This document shows positions 23,845 through 32,263 of a stretch of 34,994 bases of DNA, piece by piece (the first letter of the stretch is position 1; each line of letters opens with the position of its first letter). The DNA comes from SMWC01 sp964466315 (GTDB lineage Bacteria; Pseudomonadota; Gammaproteobacteria; Steroidobacterales; Rariloculaceae): NCBI GenBank assembly GCA_964466315.1, contig CAYXNS010000028.1, positions 1-34,994 on the forward strand. Reading direction: 5' to 3'. The notes below the pieces were generated by a model that had not been told where the DNA came from, searched no databases, and worked only from the letters and a program-made list of their open reading frames with translations. The translations under genes and the position numbers were made by a program.

Positions 23845-26800
23845 ATGATTGCTGTACCTGAAGATCGCCGTTCAGAAACTCCCATGCCTGAGACGGCTCT
23901 CCGCCGGATCGATCGGCTGGACGAGTGTTACCAACTCGACCGGAAGAGCCTATTTATCACGGGACTCCAGGCGCTGGTGCGACTGTTATTGGTGCAGCGC
24001 TATCGCGACGAGTGTGCTGGCCGCGACACGGCCGGATTCGTCTCCGGATATCGCGGATCGCCGTTAGGTGGTCTGGACCAGGAGTTGTGGCGAGCCGGCG
24101 CGGTTCTTGATCGAGCGGGTGTTCGCTTCCAACCCGGCGTCAACGAAGAGATGGCAGCGACCTCGATCTGGGGAACCCAGCAGGCGAGTTTGTTTTCCGC
24201 TACGCGGGTCGATGGCGTGTTCAGCCTGTGGTACGGGAAGGGACCGGGTATAGACCGCTCGGGAGATGCTTTGAAGCACGGCAACGCTGCCGGCACGTCG
24301 CGATACGGCGGCGTACTCGTGGCTGCCGGGGACGATCACAACTGTAAGTCGTCCACGCTACCTCAGCAGAGCGAATACAGCTTCATTAACGCGATGATGC
24401 CGGTCCTGAATCCGGCCAATGTCCACGAACTCATTGAATTCGGTCTGCTGGGCTTTGGATTGTCGCGATTCAGCGGTTGCTGGGTCGGTATGAAGGTCAT
24501 TCCCGAGACGGCAGACGCGTCACAAACGATAGATTTCGATCATGACCGCTTCGAGATCGTTGAGCCCGATTTCGATCTGCCTCCGGAAGGCTTGAGCATT
24601 CGCTGGCCCGACCCACCGCTCGAGCAGGAGGCCCGGTTACATCGCCATAAACTCCGGGCCGCCGGTGCATTTGCGCGCGCGAATCGACTGAATCGAATCG
24701 TGATCGATGGTCCCGCGGCGCGTTTCGGCATCATCACGACCGGCAAGTCACACGGGGACACGCTACAAGCGCTGGAAGACCTGGGTATCAAGGAGCGGCG
24801 CGCCAGCGAGATTGGTATTCGCCTACTGAAGGTCGGAATGAGCTGGCCACTCGAGGTCGAAGTCGTCCATCAGTTCGCTGACGGATTGGAGGAGATCTTC
24901 ATCGTCGAGGAAAAACGTGGCGTTATCGAATCCCAGCTCAAGGAACAGCTTTTCGACAGACGGAACGAATCGCAACCCGTCATCGTCGGAAAATACGATG
25001 ATCTTGGTGAGTGGCTTCTGCCGTCGGCCGGCGAACTGACGGCTGCAATGGTGGCGACGGCACTCGGTAGGCGGCTTGCGCGTTACTACACGAGCCCCGA
25101 GATCGACGAGCGGTTACGCTTTCTCGCGCAGAAAAGCGATGCGGTGACGGCCGTATCAGGAAATGGCGCGAGGCGGCCGCACTTCTGCTCCGGGTGCCCG
25201 CACAATACTTCCACCCGAGTGCCGGAAGGCAGTCACGCATTCGCCGGAATCGGCTGCCATTTCATGGCCGTGTGGATGGGCCGCAATACAGAAACCTACA
25301 CTCAGATGGGCGGCGAAGGCGCCACCTGGATCGGACATGCTCCATTTACGGACACCGACCATGTTTTTCAGAATCTCGGCGATGGCACGTATACGCACTC
25401 AGGATCGCTCGCGATCCGAGCGGCCGTGGCGGCGGGGGTCAACATTACCTATAAGATTCTCTACAACGACGCCGTAGCGATGACGGGCGGCCAGCCCGTC
25501 GAGGGCGTATTCAGCGCGGGACAAATCGCGCAGCAGTTGGTCGGTGAAGGTGTGCAACCCGTGGTCATCGTCAGCGACGATCCGAGTAAGTTTGCGGACG
25601 ATCCGGAACTGCCGCGAAGCGTCTCCGTTCGTCATCGCCGCCAGTTGGATAAGGTACAGCTCGATCTCCGGAAGCGGCGCGGGGTCTCGGCACTGATCTA
25701 CGATCAGAGTTGTGCTGCGGAACTGCGTCGTAAGCGAAAGCGCGGCCTGATCGAAACCCCATCGCAGCGGGTTTTCGTCAATGAGTTCGTCTGTGATGGC
25801 TGCGGTGACTGTAACTTCGTGTCCAACTGCCTGTCTGTCGTTCCGATCGAAACCGTATTCGGTCGCAGACGCGCCATCAACCAATCGTCCTGCAATCGCG
25901 ATTTCAGTTGCCTAGAAGGATTCTGCCCGAGCTTCGTGACGCTGGACCAGGGTGAACCCAAACCGCCCGTACCGGTGGATCCCGAAAGTCTGCCGGACCT
26001 GCCGGACCCGGCAAAGCCCGATATCACGTCGCCGTACAACGTGCTCGTCGCCGGCGTCGGCGGTACGGGCGTCGTGACGACCAGCGGGCTGATCGGTCTT
26101 GCGGCACACCTCGAAGGCAGCGTCGTCATGGAACTCGATCAGACCGGTCTCGCGCAGAAGTTCGGCGCCGTTCTCTCACACATCCGGGTTGTGGAGAAGA
26201 TCGAGGATCTACACGGTGCGCGGATCCCGGCGGGGCAGGTCGATCTGCTGCTTGGTGGCGACCTGTTAGTCGCCGCCGGCAGGGAATCCTTGCTCACTCT
26301 GTCCAACGATCGTTCGGCTGTCCTCGTTAACTCGCACGAAGAGATGCCGCCGAGTTTTATCAATGAGCGCGATCTCGAGTTTCCCGGCCAGGCGTTATTG
26401 TCGGCGCTCGGCAGAGCATGTCGGCCCGATAGCTTTTTTGCACTCGATGCGTCACGCTTGGCGATAGCGCTAACTGGCGATGGTCTTTTGGCTAATGTTT
26501 TTCTGTTGGGTGCTGCTTTACAGCGCGGCCTGTTGCCCGTTTCCGCCGCGTCGCTCGAGTGTGCGTTCGAGCTATTCGGATCCAATGTCGAGGGGAATAA
26601 ACGTGCATTGGTGTGGGGCCGTTATTCCGTTCTCGATCCGGACGAAGTAGAGCGACTGGCGGGGGGAGTGGCGCCGTCGCTGGAGGAAACCGATTCGCTC
26701 GATGACAGCATATCCCGCCGCATGAGTTATCTCAGTCAGTATCAGGACAGCGCGTACGCGGATCGGTATCGACAGCAAGTCGATCGTATCCGGTCTGTGG

Positions 26801-27354
26801 AAAGTAGGGTAGTTCCCGGGAGTACTGACTTGACGGAGGCTGTCGCCAGGAATTACTTCAAGTTACTCGCCTATAAAGATGAGTATGAAGTTGCGAGACT
26901 ACACACTGAGACGGGGTTCCTCGAAAAGCTGCAAGCGGATTACCAGGGTCGCCTCAAGCCTCGCTTCCATTTTTCGCTTCCCTGGATCACGGGTACCGAC
27001 CCGAATTCCGGGCGGCCGCGGAAGTTCGCTTTCGGTCGTTGGGTCCTGCCTGTCCTGCGAATGCTGGCCAGGCTCAGGTTCCTGCGCGGAACGAAGTTCG
27101 ATCCGTTCTCCTACACGAAAGAACGGCGCTTGGAGCGACAGTTGATCGCGGGCTACGAGGTGCTGCTGTCCCGGATGTGCGAGCAGTTGGATGAGTCGCA
27201 CATGGCCGTGGCGATTGAGCTGGCGAGCCTGCCCGATCAGATTCGAGGATTTGGGCCGGTCAAAGAAGCCGCGATCGAGAACACCCGGGAGAGACGGGAA
27301 ACGTTGCTGGACGCCTGGAGTGAGTTACGCAAGCCATCTGCCGGCCGGGTCTAA
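23845..27354 (+). CDS. Fused indolepyruvate:ferredoxin oxidoreductase
   Basis: A 1169-residue single-chain enzyme, the usual size for the fused family, oxidatively decarboxylating 2-oxoacids (indolepyruvate and branched or aromatic types) to acyl-CoA. In order it has an N-terminal pyrimidine-binding domain (GYRGSPLGGLD). The TPP core is next, with CSGCPHN near 448 and GDGTYTHSG near 512 (GDG and the downstream Asn of the TPP motif). A Cys-rich ferredoxin-like insert follows near 650 (CDGCGDCNFVSNC), with further Cys in SCNRDFSCLEGFC. A gamma-type domain begins near 737 (GVGGTGVVTTSG), and a helical C-terminal region follows. The ATG at 23845 or the internal ATG at 23884 could be the start; neither has a strong ribosome-binding site. 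It converges with the DksA-type gene, with 7 bases between stops. Confidence 0.93.
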   Translation: MIAVPEDRRSETPMPETALRRIDRLDECYQLDRKSLFITGLQALVRLLLVQRYRDECAGRDTAGFVSGYRGSPLGGLDQELWRAGAVLDRAGVRFQPGVNEEMAATSIWGTQQASLFSATRVDGVFSLWYGKGPGIDRSGDALKHGNAAGTSRYGGVLVAAGDDHNCKSSTLPQQSEYSFINAMMPVLNPANVHELIEFGLLGFGLSRFSGCWVGMKVIPETADASQTIDFDHDRFEIVEPDFDLPPEGLSIRWPDPPLEQEARLHRHKLRAAGAFARANRLNRIVIDGPAARFGIITTGKSHGDTLQALEDLGIKERRASEIGIRLLKVGMSWPLEVEVVHQFADGLEEIFIVEEKRGVIESQLKEQLFDRRNESQPVIVGKYDDLGEWLLPSAGELTAAMVATALGRRLARYYTSPEIDERLRFLAQKSDAVTAVSGNGARRPHFCSGCPHNTSTRVPEGSHAFAGIGCHFMAVWMGRNTETYTQMGGEGATWIGHAPFTDTDHVFQNLGDGTYTHSGSLAIRAAVAAGVNITYKILYNDAVAMTGGQPVEGVFSAGQIAQQLVGEGVQPVVIVSDDPSKFADDPELPRSVSVRHRRQLDKVQLDLRKRRGVSALIYDQSCAAELRRKRKRGLIETPSQRVFVNEFVCDGCGDCNFVSNCLSVVPIETVFGRRRAINQSSCNRDFSCLEGFCPSFVTLDQGEPKPPVPVDPESLPDLPDPAKPDITSPYNVLVAGVGGTGVVTTSGLIGLAAHLEGSVVMELDQTGLAQKFGAVLSHIRVVEKIEDLHGARIPAGQVDLLLGGDLLVAAGRESLLTLSNDRSAVLVNSHEEMPPSFINERDLEFPGQALLSALGRACRPDSFFALDASRLAIALTGDGLLANVFLLGAALQRGLLPVSAASLECAFELFGSNVEGNKRALVWGRYSVLDPDEVERLAGGVAPSLEETDSLDDSISRRMSYLSQYQDSAYADRYRQQVDRIRSVESRVVPGSTDLTEAVARNYFKLLAYKDEYEVARLHTETGFLEKLQADYQGRLKPRFHFSLPWITGTDPNSGRPRKFAFGRWVLPVLRMLARLRFLRGTKFDPFSYTKERRLERQLIAGYEVLLSRMCEQLDESHMAVAIELASLPDQIRGFGPVKEAAIENTRERRETLLDAWSELRKPSAGRV

Positions 27355-27361
27355 TTCGAAC

Positions 27362-27706
27362 CTAGTGAGCATGCCGATTCTCTTCGGCGGTCGCACAGCG
27401 GATACAGCGGTCGGCGAACAGGTAGGCTTTCAGTCGTGCGAGCGGAATCTGTTCTCCACAGCTGACGCATTCCCCGTAGCTGTCATTTTTCATCTGTTCC
27501 AATGCCTGAGCGATCTTGCTGAGTTCCAGCCGCGCTTCATTCCCGAGAGCGTCGACGACCTCGACGTTCTCCAACTCCTGGGCCTGTTCCTGAGAGTCGG
27601 CACTGCGTCCGGATGTGAGGTTCTTCTTCAGCCTCGTCAGGCGTGCCGTCAACTCCTCCCGTTTGTCCAGCAGTAGTTCGCGAAGTTCAGCGTAGTCCTC
27701 TTTCAT
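27362..27706 (-). CDS. DksA/TraR family zinc-finger protein
   Basis: A 114-residue protein with a long N-terminal coiled coil (residues about 1-75) and a CxxC-x17-CxxC zinc finger (CVSCG...CIRC). DksA-type proteins bind the RNA polymerase secondary channel. This one is shorter than E. coli DksA (151 residues), nearer to TraR/YbiI-like members, so regulation by ppGpp cannot be assumed. The acidic Asp/Glu pair expected at the coiled-coil tip may be represented by NVEVVDALG. The ATG at 27706 has only a weak ribosome-binding site. Its promoter should lie in the ~265 bases shared with the divergent GT4 gene, where I recognised no specific site. Confidence 0.85.
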   Translation of the reverse strand: MKEDYAELRELLLDKREELTARLTRLKKNLTSGRSADSQEQAQELENVEVVDALGNEARLELSKIAQALEQMKNDSYGECVSCGEQIPLARLKAYLFADRCIRCATAEENRHAH

Positions 27707-27971
27707 ACTCGGTCTTCTCTAAGTGCGGAGCATTTGGTCGCCCGGTGGCTGGTGCTAGTCTACCGAGAGCAAATCGCCGCATAATAACTTTGCTCGCTTG
27801 CGGTAGCGACAAGGGTCCGACTAGGATGCGTTGTCACGTGTTTACCAAAGCATAGCTCTAATTACTTGTCTGCCCAAGTTTTCGTCGCGCGTTGGGAGCA
27901 AAGGCTTCCGGTCGACGCGCAGCGATTCGAGAACTAATCGTATCTGTTGTCTATAACCTACGGAAATATCA

Positions 27972-29075
27972 ATGGGTGACCTGAGAGTCCTCGCGATTAC
28001 CGACGCGGCTGATCGTCCCGAGACAGGGACGTTTGTCGGTCTGCACGAGGCGGGTGTAGATCTCAAGGTCTTGTTGTGGGAGGAGTCCGCGCATATCGGG
28101 TGGCTGCGAGACGCTGGTGTCCCGTACGCGGTTCTGAAACTGGATAGTAAGCGCGATCGCGAGGGCATCGATGTCATTCGAGATCACATCGCGGGTCACG
28201 GTTCGCAAATACTCCATCTCTTGCGAAAAAGGCCAATCTTCAACGGGCTCGCCGCGGCGAAAGGCACGGACGCTAGGGTTGTTCTCTATCGCGGCATCAT
28301 GGGGAATGTCAGCTATCTCAATCCCGTGGACTGGCTCAGTTTCCTGAATCCCCGCGTTGATCGGATCATTTGTGTGGCGGATGCGGTCCGCCGAAATTTC
28401 TTGGAGCTCGGTGGTTTCGGTATCCACCTTCCGCCCGAGCGGCTCGCCACGATACACAAGGGTCACGACCTGGCGTGGTATCGGGAAGCACCGGCCGATC
28501 TCGCCGAACATGGGATTTCGGCGGGCGCGTTCGTAATCTGTTGTGTGACGAACGTACGCCCGAGAAAGGGCGTCCCGCTGTTCATCGAATCTGTCCGGGC
28601 TCTGCCCGTCGAACCGTCTCTGCATATCCTGCTCGTCGGCAACGGAATGGACTCCGCGCCGATCTCGCAGCAGATAGCCGTGTCGCCGCACAAAGATCGC
28701 ATCCACGTGCTCGGCTTTCGTGCCGATGCACCGGCCTTGATGGCGGCGTCCGATGTATCCGTGTTGCCTAGTCTGCGCCGGGAGGGATTGCCGCGCTCCG
28801 TCATCGAAGCCATGGCGTACGAGACGACGCCCGTCGTCAGCGATTCCGGCGGCAATCCGGAGCTCGTCGAACATGAAGTTTCCGGGCTCGTTGTTCCGGC
28901 TGGCGACGCCGACACGCTCGGTCGCGCATTGCGGACTCTGTATGAAGATCGTGAAATGTGCCGGCGCTTGGGTAAGCAGGCAAAACTCCGGATCGCGACG
29001 GATTTTCGTCTGGAGACGACCGTTGCGCAGACGCTTGCGCTCTATAACGAACTCGTCAACGCTGAGCAACCGTAG
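27972..29075 (+). CDS. Family 4 glycosyltransferase
   Basis: A 367-residue GT-B glycosyltransferase. The C-terminal half holds the diagnostic retaining GT4 pattern: NVRPRKGVPLFIES, LLVGNGMD, VHVLGF-type strand (RIHVLGFRADAPALMAASDVSVLPS), and the E-x7-E donor site REGLPRSVIEAM followed by TTPVVSDSGGNPELVE. The N-terminal half is less conserved, as expected for acceptor binding. It probably adds a sugar to a surface lipid or polysaccharide, but no other polysaccharide genes adjoin it, so the acceptor is unknown. The ribosome-binding site before the ATG is weak (CGGAAATATCA). A long open frame on the opposite strand over almost the same bases is a codon-bias shadow. Confidence 0.88.
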   Translation: MGDLRVLAITDAADRPETGTFVGLHEAGVDLKVLLWEESAHIGWLRDAGVPYAVLKLDSKRDREGIDVIRDHIAGHGSQILHLLRKRPIFNGLAAAKGTDARVVLYRGIMGNVSYLNPVDWLSFLNPRVDRIICVADAVRRNFLELGGFGIHLPPERLATIHKGHDLAWYREAPADLAEHGISAGAFVICCVTNVRPRKGVPLFIESVRALPVEPSLHILLVGNGMDSAPISQQIAVSPHKDRIHVLGFRADAPALMAASDVSVLPSLRREGLPRSVIEAMAYETTPVVSDSGGNPELVEHEVSGLVVPAGDADTLGRALRTLYEDREMCRRLGKQAKLRIATDFRLETTVAQTLALYNELVNAEQP

Positions 29076-29329
29076 CGATTGTAGGGGTCGCCGCCATAGT
29101 CATGACTGCCGACGCCGAGACTGCCGTCGATCTCGATCGTCGTCGAGTCGAGACAGTCGTCCTTGTAAGCGCCGGTTTCGGGTTCGCCATCCCTGGCATC
29201 TGAACTGGCGGTGGAGATGCTGAAGACGCCGGTGTTGGCAAAACCTTGAAGCCGCCGCTCGCCCCAAATCTGTACGATCCGCAGTGCGTCGGTTCTTCCA
29301 GTGGGTAGTTTTACGGTGATCGCTTCCAT
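29042..29329 (-). CDS. Possible small hypothetical protein, 95 aa
   Basis: An open frame starting at ATG 29329 (MEAITVKLPTG) that overlaps the last 34 bases of the convergent GT4 gene. The translation looks protein-like in places (RIVQIWGERRLQGFANTG, then DSTTIEIDGSLGVG) and has two Cys residues that could pair. No family, ribosome-binding site or signal peptide was recognised. It could be a real orphan or a remnant of an extracellular protein; chance cannot be excluded. Confidence 0.3.
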   Translation of the reverse strand: MEAITVKLPTGRTDALRIVQIWGERRLQGFANTGVFSISTASSDARDGEPETGAYKDDCLDSTTIEIDGSLGVGSHDYGGDPYNRYGCSALTSSL

Positions 29330-29472
29330 GTCCAAAACCCGATAGTGTTCTTTCGCGTGTAATAACGCGTCTTGTGGAGCGATCGTTGACGAAGGGAAGA
29401 CGCGGGCCCGGAAACTGTGGGCCCGGTAGTCGGTTCTGTTAAATACCGCGTGGCTCGCGAAGAAGGGGCCGC

Positions 29473-29499
29473 AAAAAAAGGGGGCCGTGTCCCTTTTTT
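29473..29499 (-). terminator. Terminator of the MerR-TPR gene / dispersed repeat copy C
   Basis: On the minus strand, directly after the TAG stop, six A, GGGACACGGCCCCC and seven T form a stem of A6G3 with C3T6, a plausible rho-independent terminator. The core is the best match to the consensus of the dispersed element seen near 11400, 19072, 30405 and 33481. Confidence 0.7.
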
Positions 29500-30336
29500 C
29501 TAGTCGTCCTGCTCGCTTCGAAGTGCCCTGAATCGCGAGAAATGGTGCCGCGCGGACTGTTGATCGCCTTGATGCTCGTAGAGACGAGCGATGTTGTAGT
29601 GCACATCGGGGATCGATGGGTCGACCGCCAGTGCATGCCGATAGGTCTCGAGAGCTTCCTGAAGAGCACCCTGATCCTCTAGCACGACGCCGAGATTAAA
29701 GGCCGCGATGGAATTCGCGGGATCGATGCCTAAGGCCTCCCGGTAGAGTTCTTCGGCTTGCCGGTAGGCCCTATCGTTGTGTAGCAGCCGCCCGAGGTTG
29801 ATTCTTGCGTTGACGTGGTCGCGATCCAGGCCGAGCGCTTGCCGGTAGGCAACGCAGGCGTCTTCACGAGCGCCGACCTGATCGAACTCCAGCCCGAGAT
29901 CAAACCACTCGTCACCCGTGTTCGCCTGGGCCTTGGCCAGCGGCGCCGAGTCGTGCACAAGCGGTGCGACTTTCTCAGCGAGTTCAGTCACGGCGAAGTT
30001 CATGATCGTCTGTCCGGACTCCGGATCCCAGGCCGTGTTTTTCTCGCGGACGAGAACACGGTCGCCGTCTGCGAGTACGCGTACGGAACTCAGCGGGCGG
30101 TCCGATGGAAGCTTTTCGCGGAGCGCGCGCAATGCACGCCACATCCGCCGGCGATCGAGATTCGCTTCAGCCAGACCCTTCGCGGCGCGCAGCATCACGA
30201 GATCTTGAAACGAAAAGCGATAATGACCGCCTGGAGTCTTGAGCGGTGATACGAACCGGGCGCGCGCGAAGGATCGAACGCGTGCCGGGGACTCTCCCAG
30301 TAACTCCGCAACCTCTCGCGTAGAATACGTCCGCAT
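29500..30336 (-). CDS. MerR-type helix-turn-helix fused to TPR repeats
   Basis: A 278-residue protein. Residues 1-70 are a MerR-like winged helix (YSTREVAELLGESPARVRSFARARFVSP, then GGHYRFSFQDLVMLRAAKGL). A middle region (about 70-135) includes a short beta unit (VRVLADGDRVLVRE). Residues about 140-270 carry about four tetratricopeptide repeats (WFDLGLEFDQVGAREDACVAYRQAL, NLGRLLHNDRAYRQAEELYREAL and so on). The usual MerR metal or drug sensor coil is absent, so regulation is presumably through a protein partner bound by the TPRs. It is divergent to the acyl-CoA synthetase gene, which is a natural candidate target. It ends at a terminator-like repeat. Confidence 0.82.
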   Translation of the reverse strand: MRTYSTREVAELLGESPARVRSFARARFVSPLKTPGGHYRFSFQDLVMLRAAKGLAEANLDRRRMWRALRALREKLPSDRPLSSVRVLADGDRVLVREKNTAWDPESGQTIMNFAVTELAEKVAPLVHDSAPLAKAQANTGDEWFDLGLEFDQVGAREDACVAYRQALGLDRDHVNARINLGRLLHNDRAYRQAEELYREALGIDPANSIAAFNLGVVLEDQGALQEALETYRHALAVDPSIPDVHYNIARLYEHQGDQQSARHHFSRFRALRSEQDD

Positions 30337-30404
30337 GGGTACTCATTATTTAGCACTCGACCGGGCAGGTCTAGTCCGCTCCACTCGACCTGTAGATTGA
30401 TCCG

Positions 30405-30428
30405 TGAAAAAGGCACACGGCCACTTTT
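30405..30428. repeat. Dispersed repeat, copy D
   Basis: AAAAAGGCACACGGCCACTTTTT shares the ACACGGCC core and the A/T-run flanks with copies C and E, but two stem positions are mismatched. It lies between divergent gene starts, where a terminator is not expected. This supports a repeat origin. Confidence 0.5.
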
Positions 30429-30488
30429 TCGCAAAGGAATCTGGTGCTGATAAATCGACGAGGTCGTCATTCCGAGCGCGAAGCGCGG

Positions 30489-30494
30489 TATAGT
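30489..30494 (+). promoter_or_regulatory. Candidate -10 box (TATAGT) before the acyl-CoA synthetase gene
   Basis: TATAGT lies 36 bases before the GTG at 30530; the hexamer at the 17-base spacing (GTCATT) is a poor -35 match. Confidence 0.25.
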
Positions 30495-30529
30495 TCCACG
30501 CGGACGTCCTGGAACATTCGGAGAGAGTC

Positions 30530-32164
30530 GTGCGCGGCAGAATGATGGCAATCCCTTTGACGGTCACCGAGATAATGCGATTCGCGGAGCGACACCACGG
30601 GCAGGCAGAGGTTGTATCGGTTACGGTGGACGAACCGTTGCACCGCTGTACGTACAGCGACGTATTCCGGCGTGCCAGACGACTCGCCAACGCCCTCTCA
30701 CGACTTGGAATTGAGTCCGGGGAGCGCGTCGCATCGCTTGCCTGGAACGATTACCGCCACCTCGAACTGTATTTCGGCGTGGCCTGTGCCGGTCGGATAT
30801 TGCACACTGTGAATCCGCGGCTGTTTGCCGAACAACTCGTCTTTATCATCAACCACGCCGAGGATCGAGTATTGTTCTTCGACGTCGCATTCCTGCCGCT
30901 GATCGAGGCGCTCGCGGATAAGCTGCCTACGGTCGAGGCCTATGTCGTCCTGACACCGCCCGACAAGATGCCGCAGAGCACGCTGTCTCCAATACTCAGT
31001 TACGAGAGTCTGCTCGAAGCCGAGACAGACGAGTATGAGTGGCCGGAGCTGGACGAAAACACGGGGAATGTCCTGTGCTACACATCGGGGACGACCGGGA
31101 ATCCTAAGGGCGTACTCTACAGTCATCGTTCGACGGTACTGCACGCTTACGCAGCCTGCATGGCCGACATGATGGCCGTGTCGCAGCGGGATGCGGTACT
31201 ACCGGTCGTACCGATGTTTCACGTTAATGCGTGGGGCACGCCATACAGTTGCGCGATTGCCGGGGCCAAATTGGTTTTCCCGGGTCCGCGCATGGCCGAT
31301 GGCGAAACACTGCAGCGACTGATCGAGCAGGAAGAGGTCACGGTAGGCTTGGGTGTTCCAACGGTCTGGCTCGCGCTTCTCGAGTATCTTAGGGATTCGG
31401 GTAAGACCGTGCCGAGCCTCGAACGCACGGTGATCGGCGGCGCGGCCTGTCCGCTGAATATCATGGAGGAATTCGAAACCGAGCATGGCGTCACGACGCT
31501 CCATGCCTGGGGGATGACGGAGATGAGTCCGCTTGGCACACTTAACACGCCGCGTCGCGGCATGGAGAACCTACCGCGCGCGGAGCGCAACGCGATGCGG
31601 CTGAAACAGGGGAGGGGTGTCTTCGGGGTAGACATGAAGATCGTCGGTGACGACGGCGAGGAGCTACCCTGGGATGGAGAAGCATTCGGCGATCTGCGTG
31701 TCAGGGGCTCGTGGGTTTGTGACAGCTATTTCGGTGAGGACGACGGCGACACGCACGATGAGGACGGCTGGTTCTCGACGGGCGACGTCGCGACAATCGA
31801 TCCGCTAGGCTTCATGAAGATTACGGATCGAACTAAGGACATCATCAAGTCAGGCGGGGAATGGATCAGCTCGATCGAACTCGAAAATCTGGCCATCGCG
31901 CATCCCGACATCGCGGAGGCCGCCGTGATCGGAATCAGCCACGAGAAATGGTCCGAGAGGCCGTTACTCATCGCCGTGCCTGCGGAGGGGAGCAACCCCG
32001 ATAAAGAGGAGCTTCTGGCGTCGTTCAAAGGCAAGGTTGCCGACTGGTGGATTCCCGACGATGTGGCGTTTACGGATGAGCTTCCTCATACTGCGACCGG
32101 CAAAATCTCCAAGGTAACGCTACGCGAGCAGTTCGCCGATTACTCCGGTCCAGCTCAGGAATAA
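30530..32164 (+). CDS. Acyl-CoA synthetase (ANL superfamily, AlkK/medium-long-chain type)
   Basis: A 544-residue adenylate-forming enzyme activating a carboxylic acid with ATP and then CoA. The phosphate loop YTSGTTGNPKG is intact. GMTEMSP is the A5 motif and STGD the A7 motif. DRTKDIIKSGGEWIS is A8, the hinge and CoA-tunnel region, and PHTATGKISK carries the A10 catalytic Lys. The sequence pattern (GGEWISSIELEN) fits the long-chain/AlkK/3-methylmercaptopropionyl-CoA ligase group; the acid is not determinable. The GTG at 30530 has GGAGA about 5 bases upstream; ATG codons at 30542 and 30545 are alternatives. An MFS transporter gene follows ~100 bases later and the divergent neighbour is a MerR-TPR regulator. 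Confidence 0.92.
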   Translation: MRGRMMAIPLTVTEIMRFAERHHGQAEVVSVTVDEPLHRCTYSDVFRRARRLANALSRLGIESGERVASLAWNDYRHLELYFGVACAGRILHTVNPRLFAEQLVFIINHAEDRVLFFDVAFLPLIEALADKLPTVEAYVVLTPPDKMPQSTLSPILSYESLLEAETDEYEWPELDENTGNVLCYTSGTTGNPKGVLYSHRSTVLHAYAACMADMMAVSQRDAVLPVVPMFHVNAWGTPYSCAIAGAKLVFPGPRMADGETLQRLIEQEEVTVGLGVPTVWLALLEYLRDSGKTVPSLERTVIGGAACPLNIMEEFETEHGVTTLHAWGMTEMSPLGTLNTPRRGMENLPRAERNAMRLKQGRGVFGVDMKIVGDDGEELPWDGEAFGDLRVRGSWVCDSYFGEDDGDTHDEDGWFSTGDVATIDPLGFMKITDRTKDIIKSGGEWISSIELENLAIAHPDIAEAAVIGISHEKWSERPLLIAVPAEGSNPDKEELLASFKGKVADWWIPDDVAFTDELPHTATGKISKVTLREQFADYSGPAQE

Positions 32165-32263
32165 CCCCGACACTCACGGGACATTACTTCCGGTTCTTCG
32201 ATCGCCCGGCGCGGGTGCCAGTTTGTTGCGGGCACGTTGCGTCGCGTTCCTACTGGGCACCTA

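Noticed and set aside
27969..29069. 366-residue open frame antisense to the GT4 gene
   Set aside because: It covers almost exactly the GT4 gene on the other strand, encodes no recognisable motif, and is explained by high-GC codon bias. The GT4 frame has clear family motifs.
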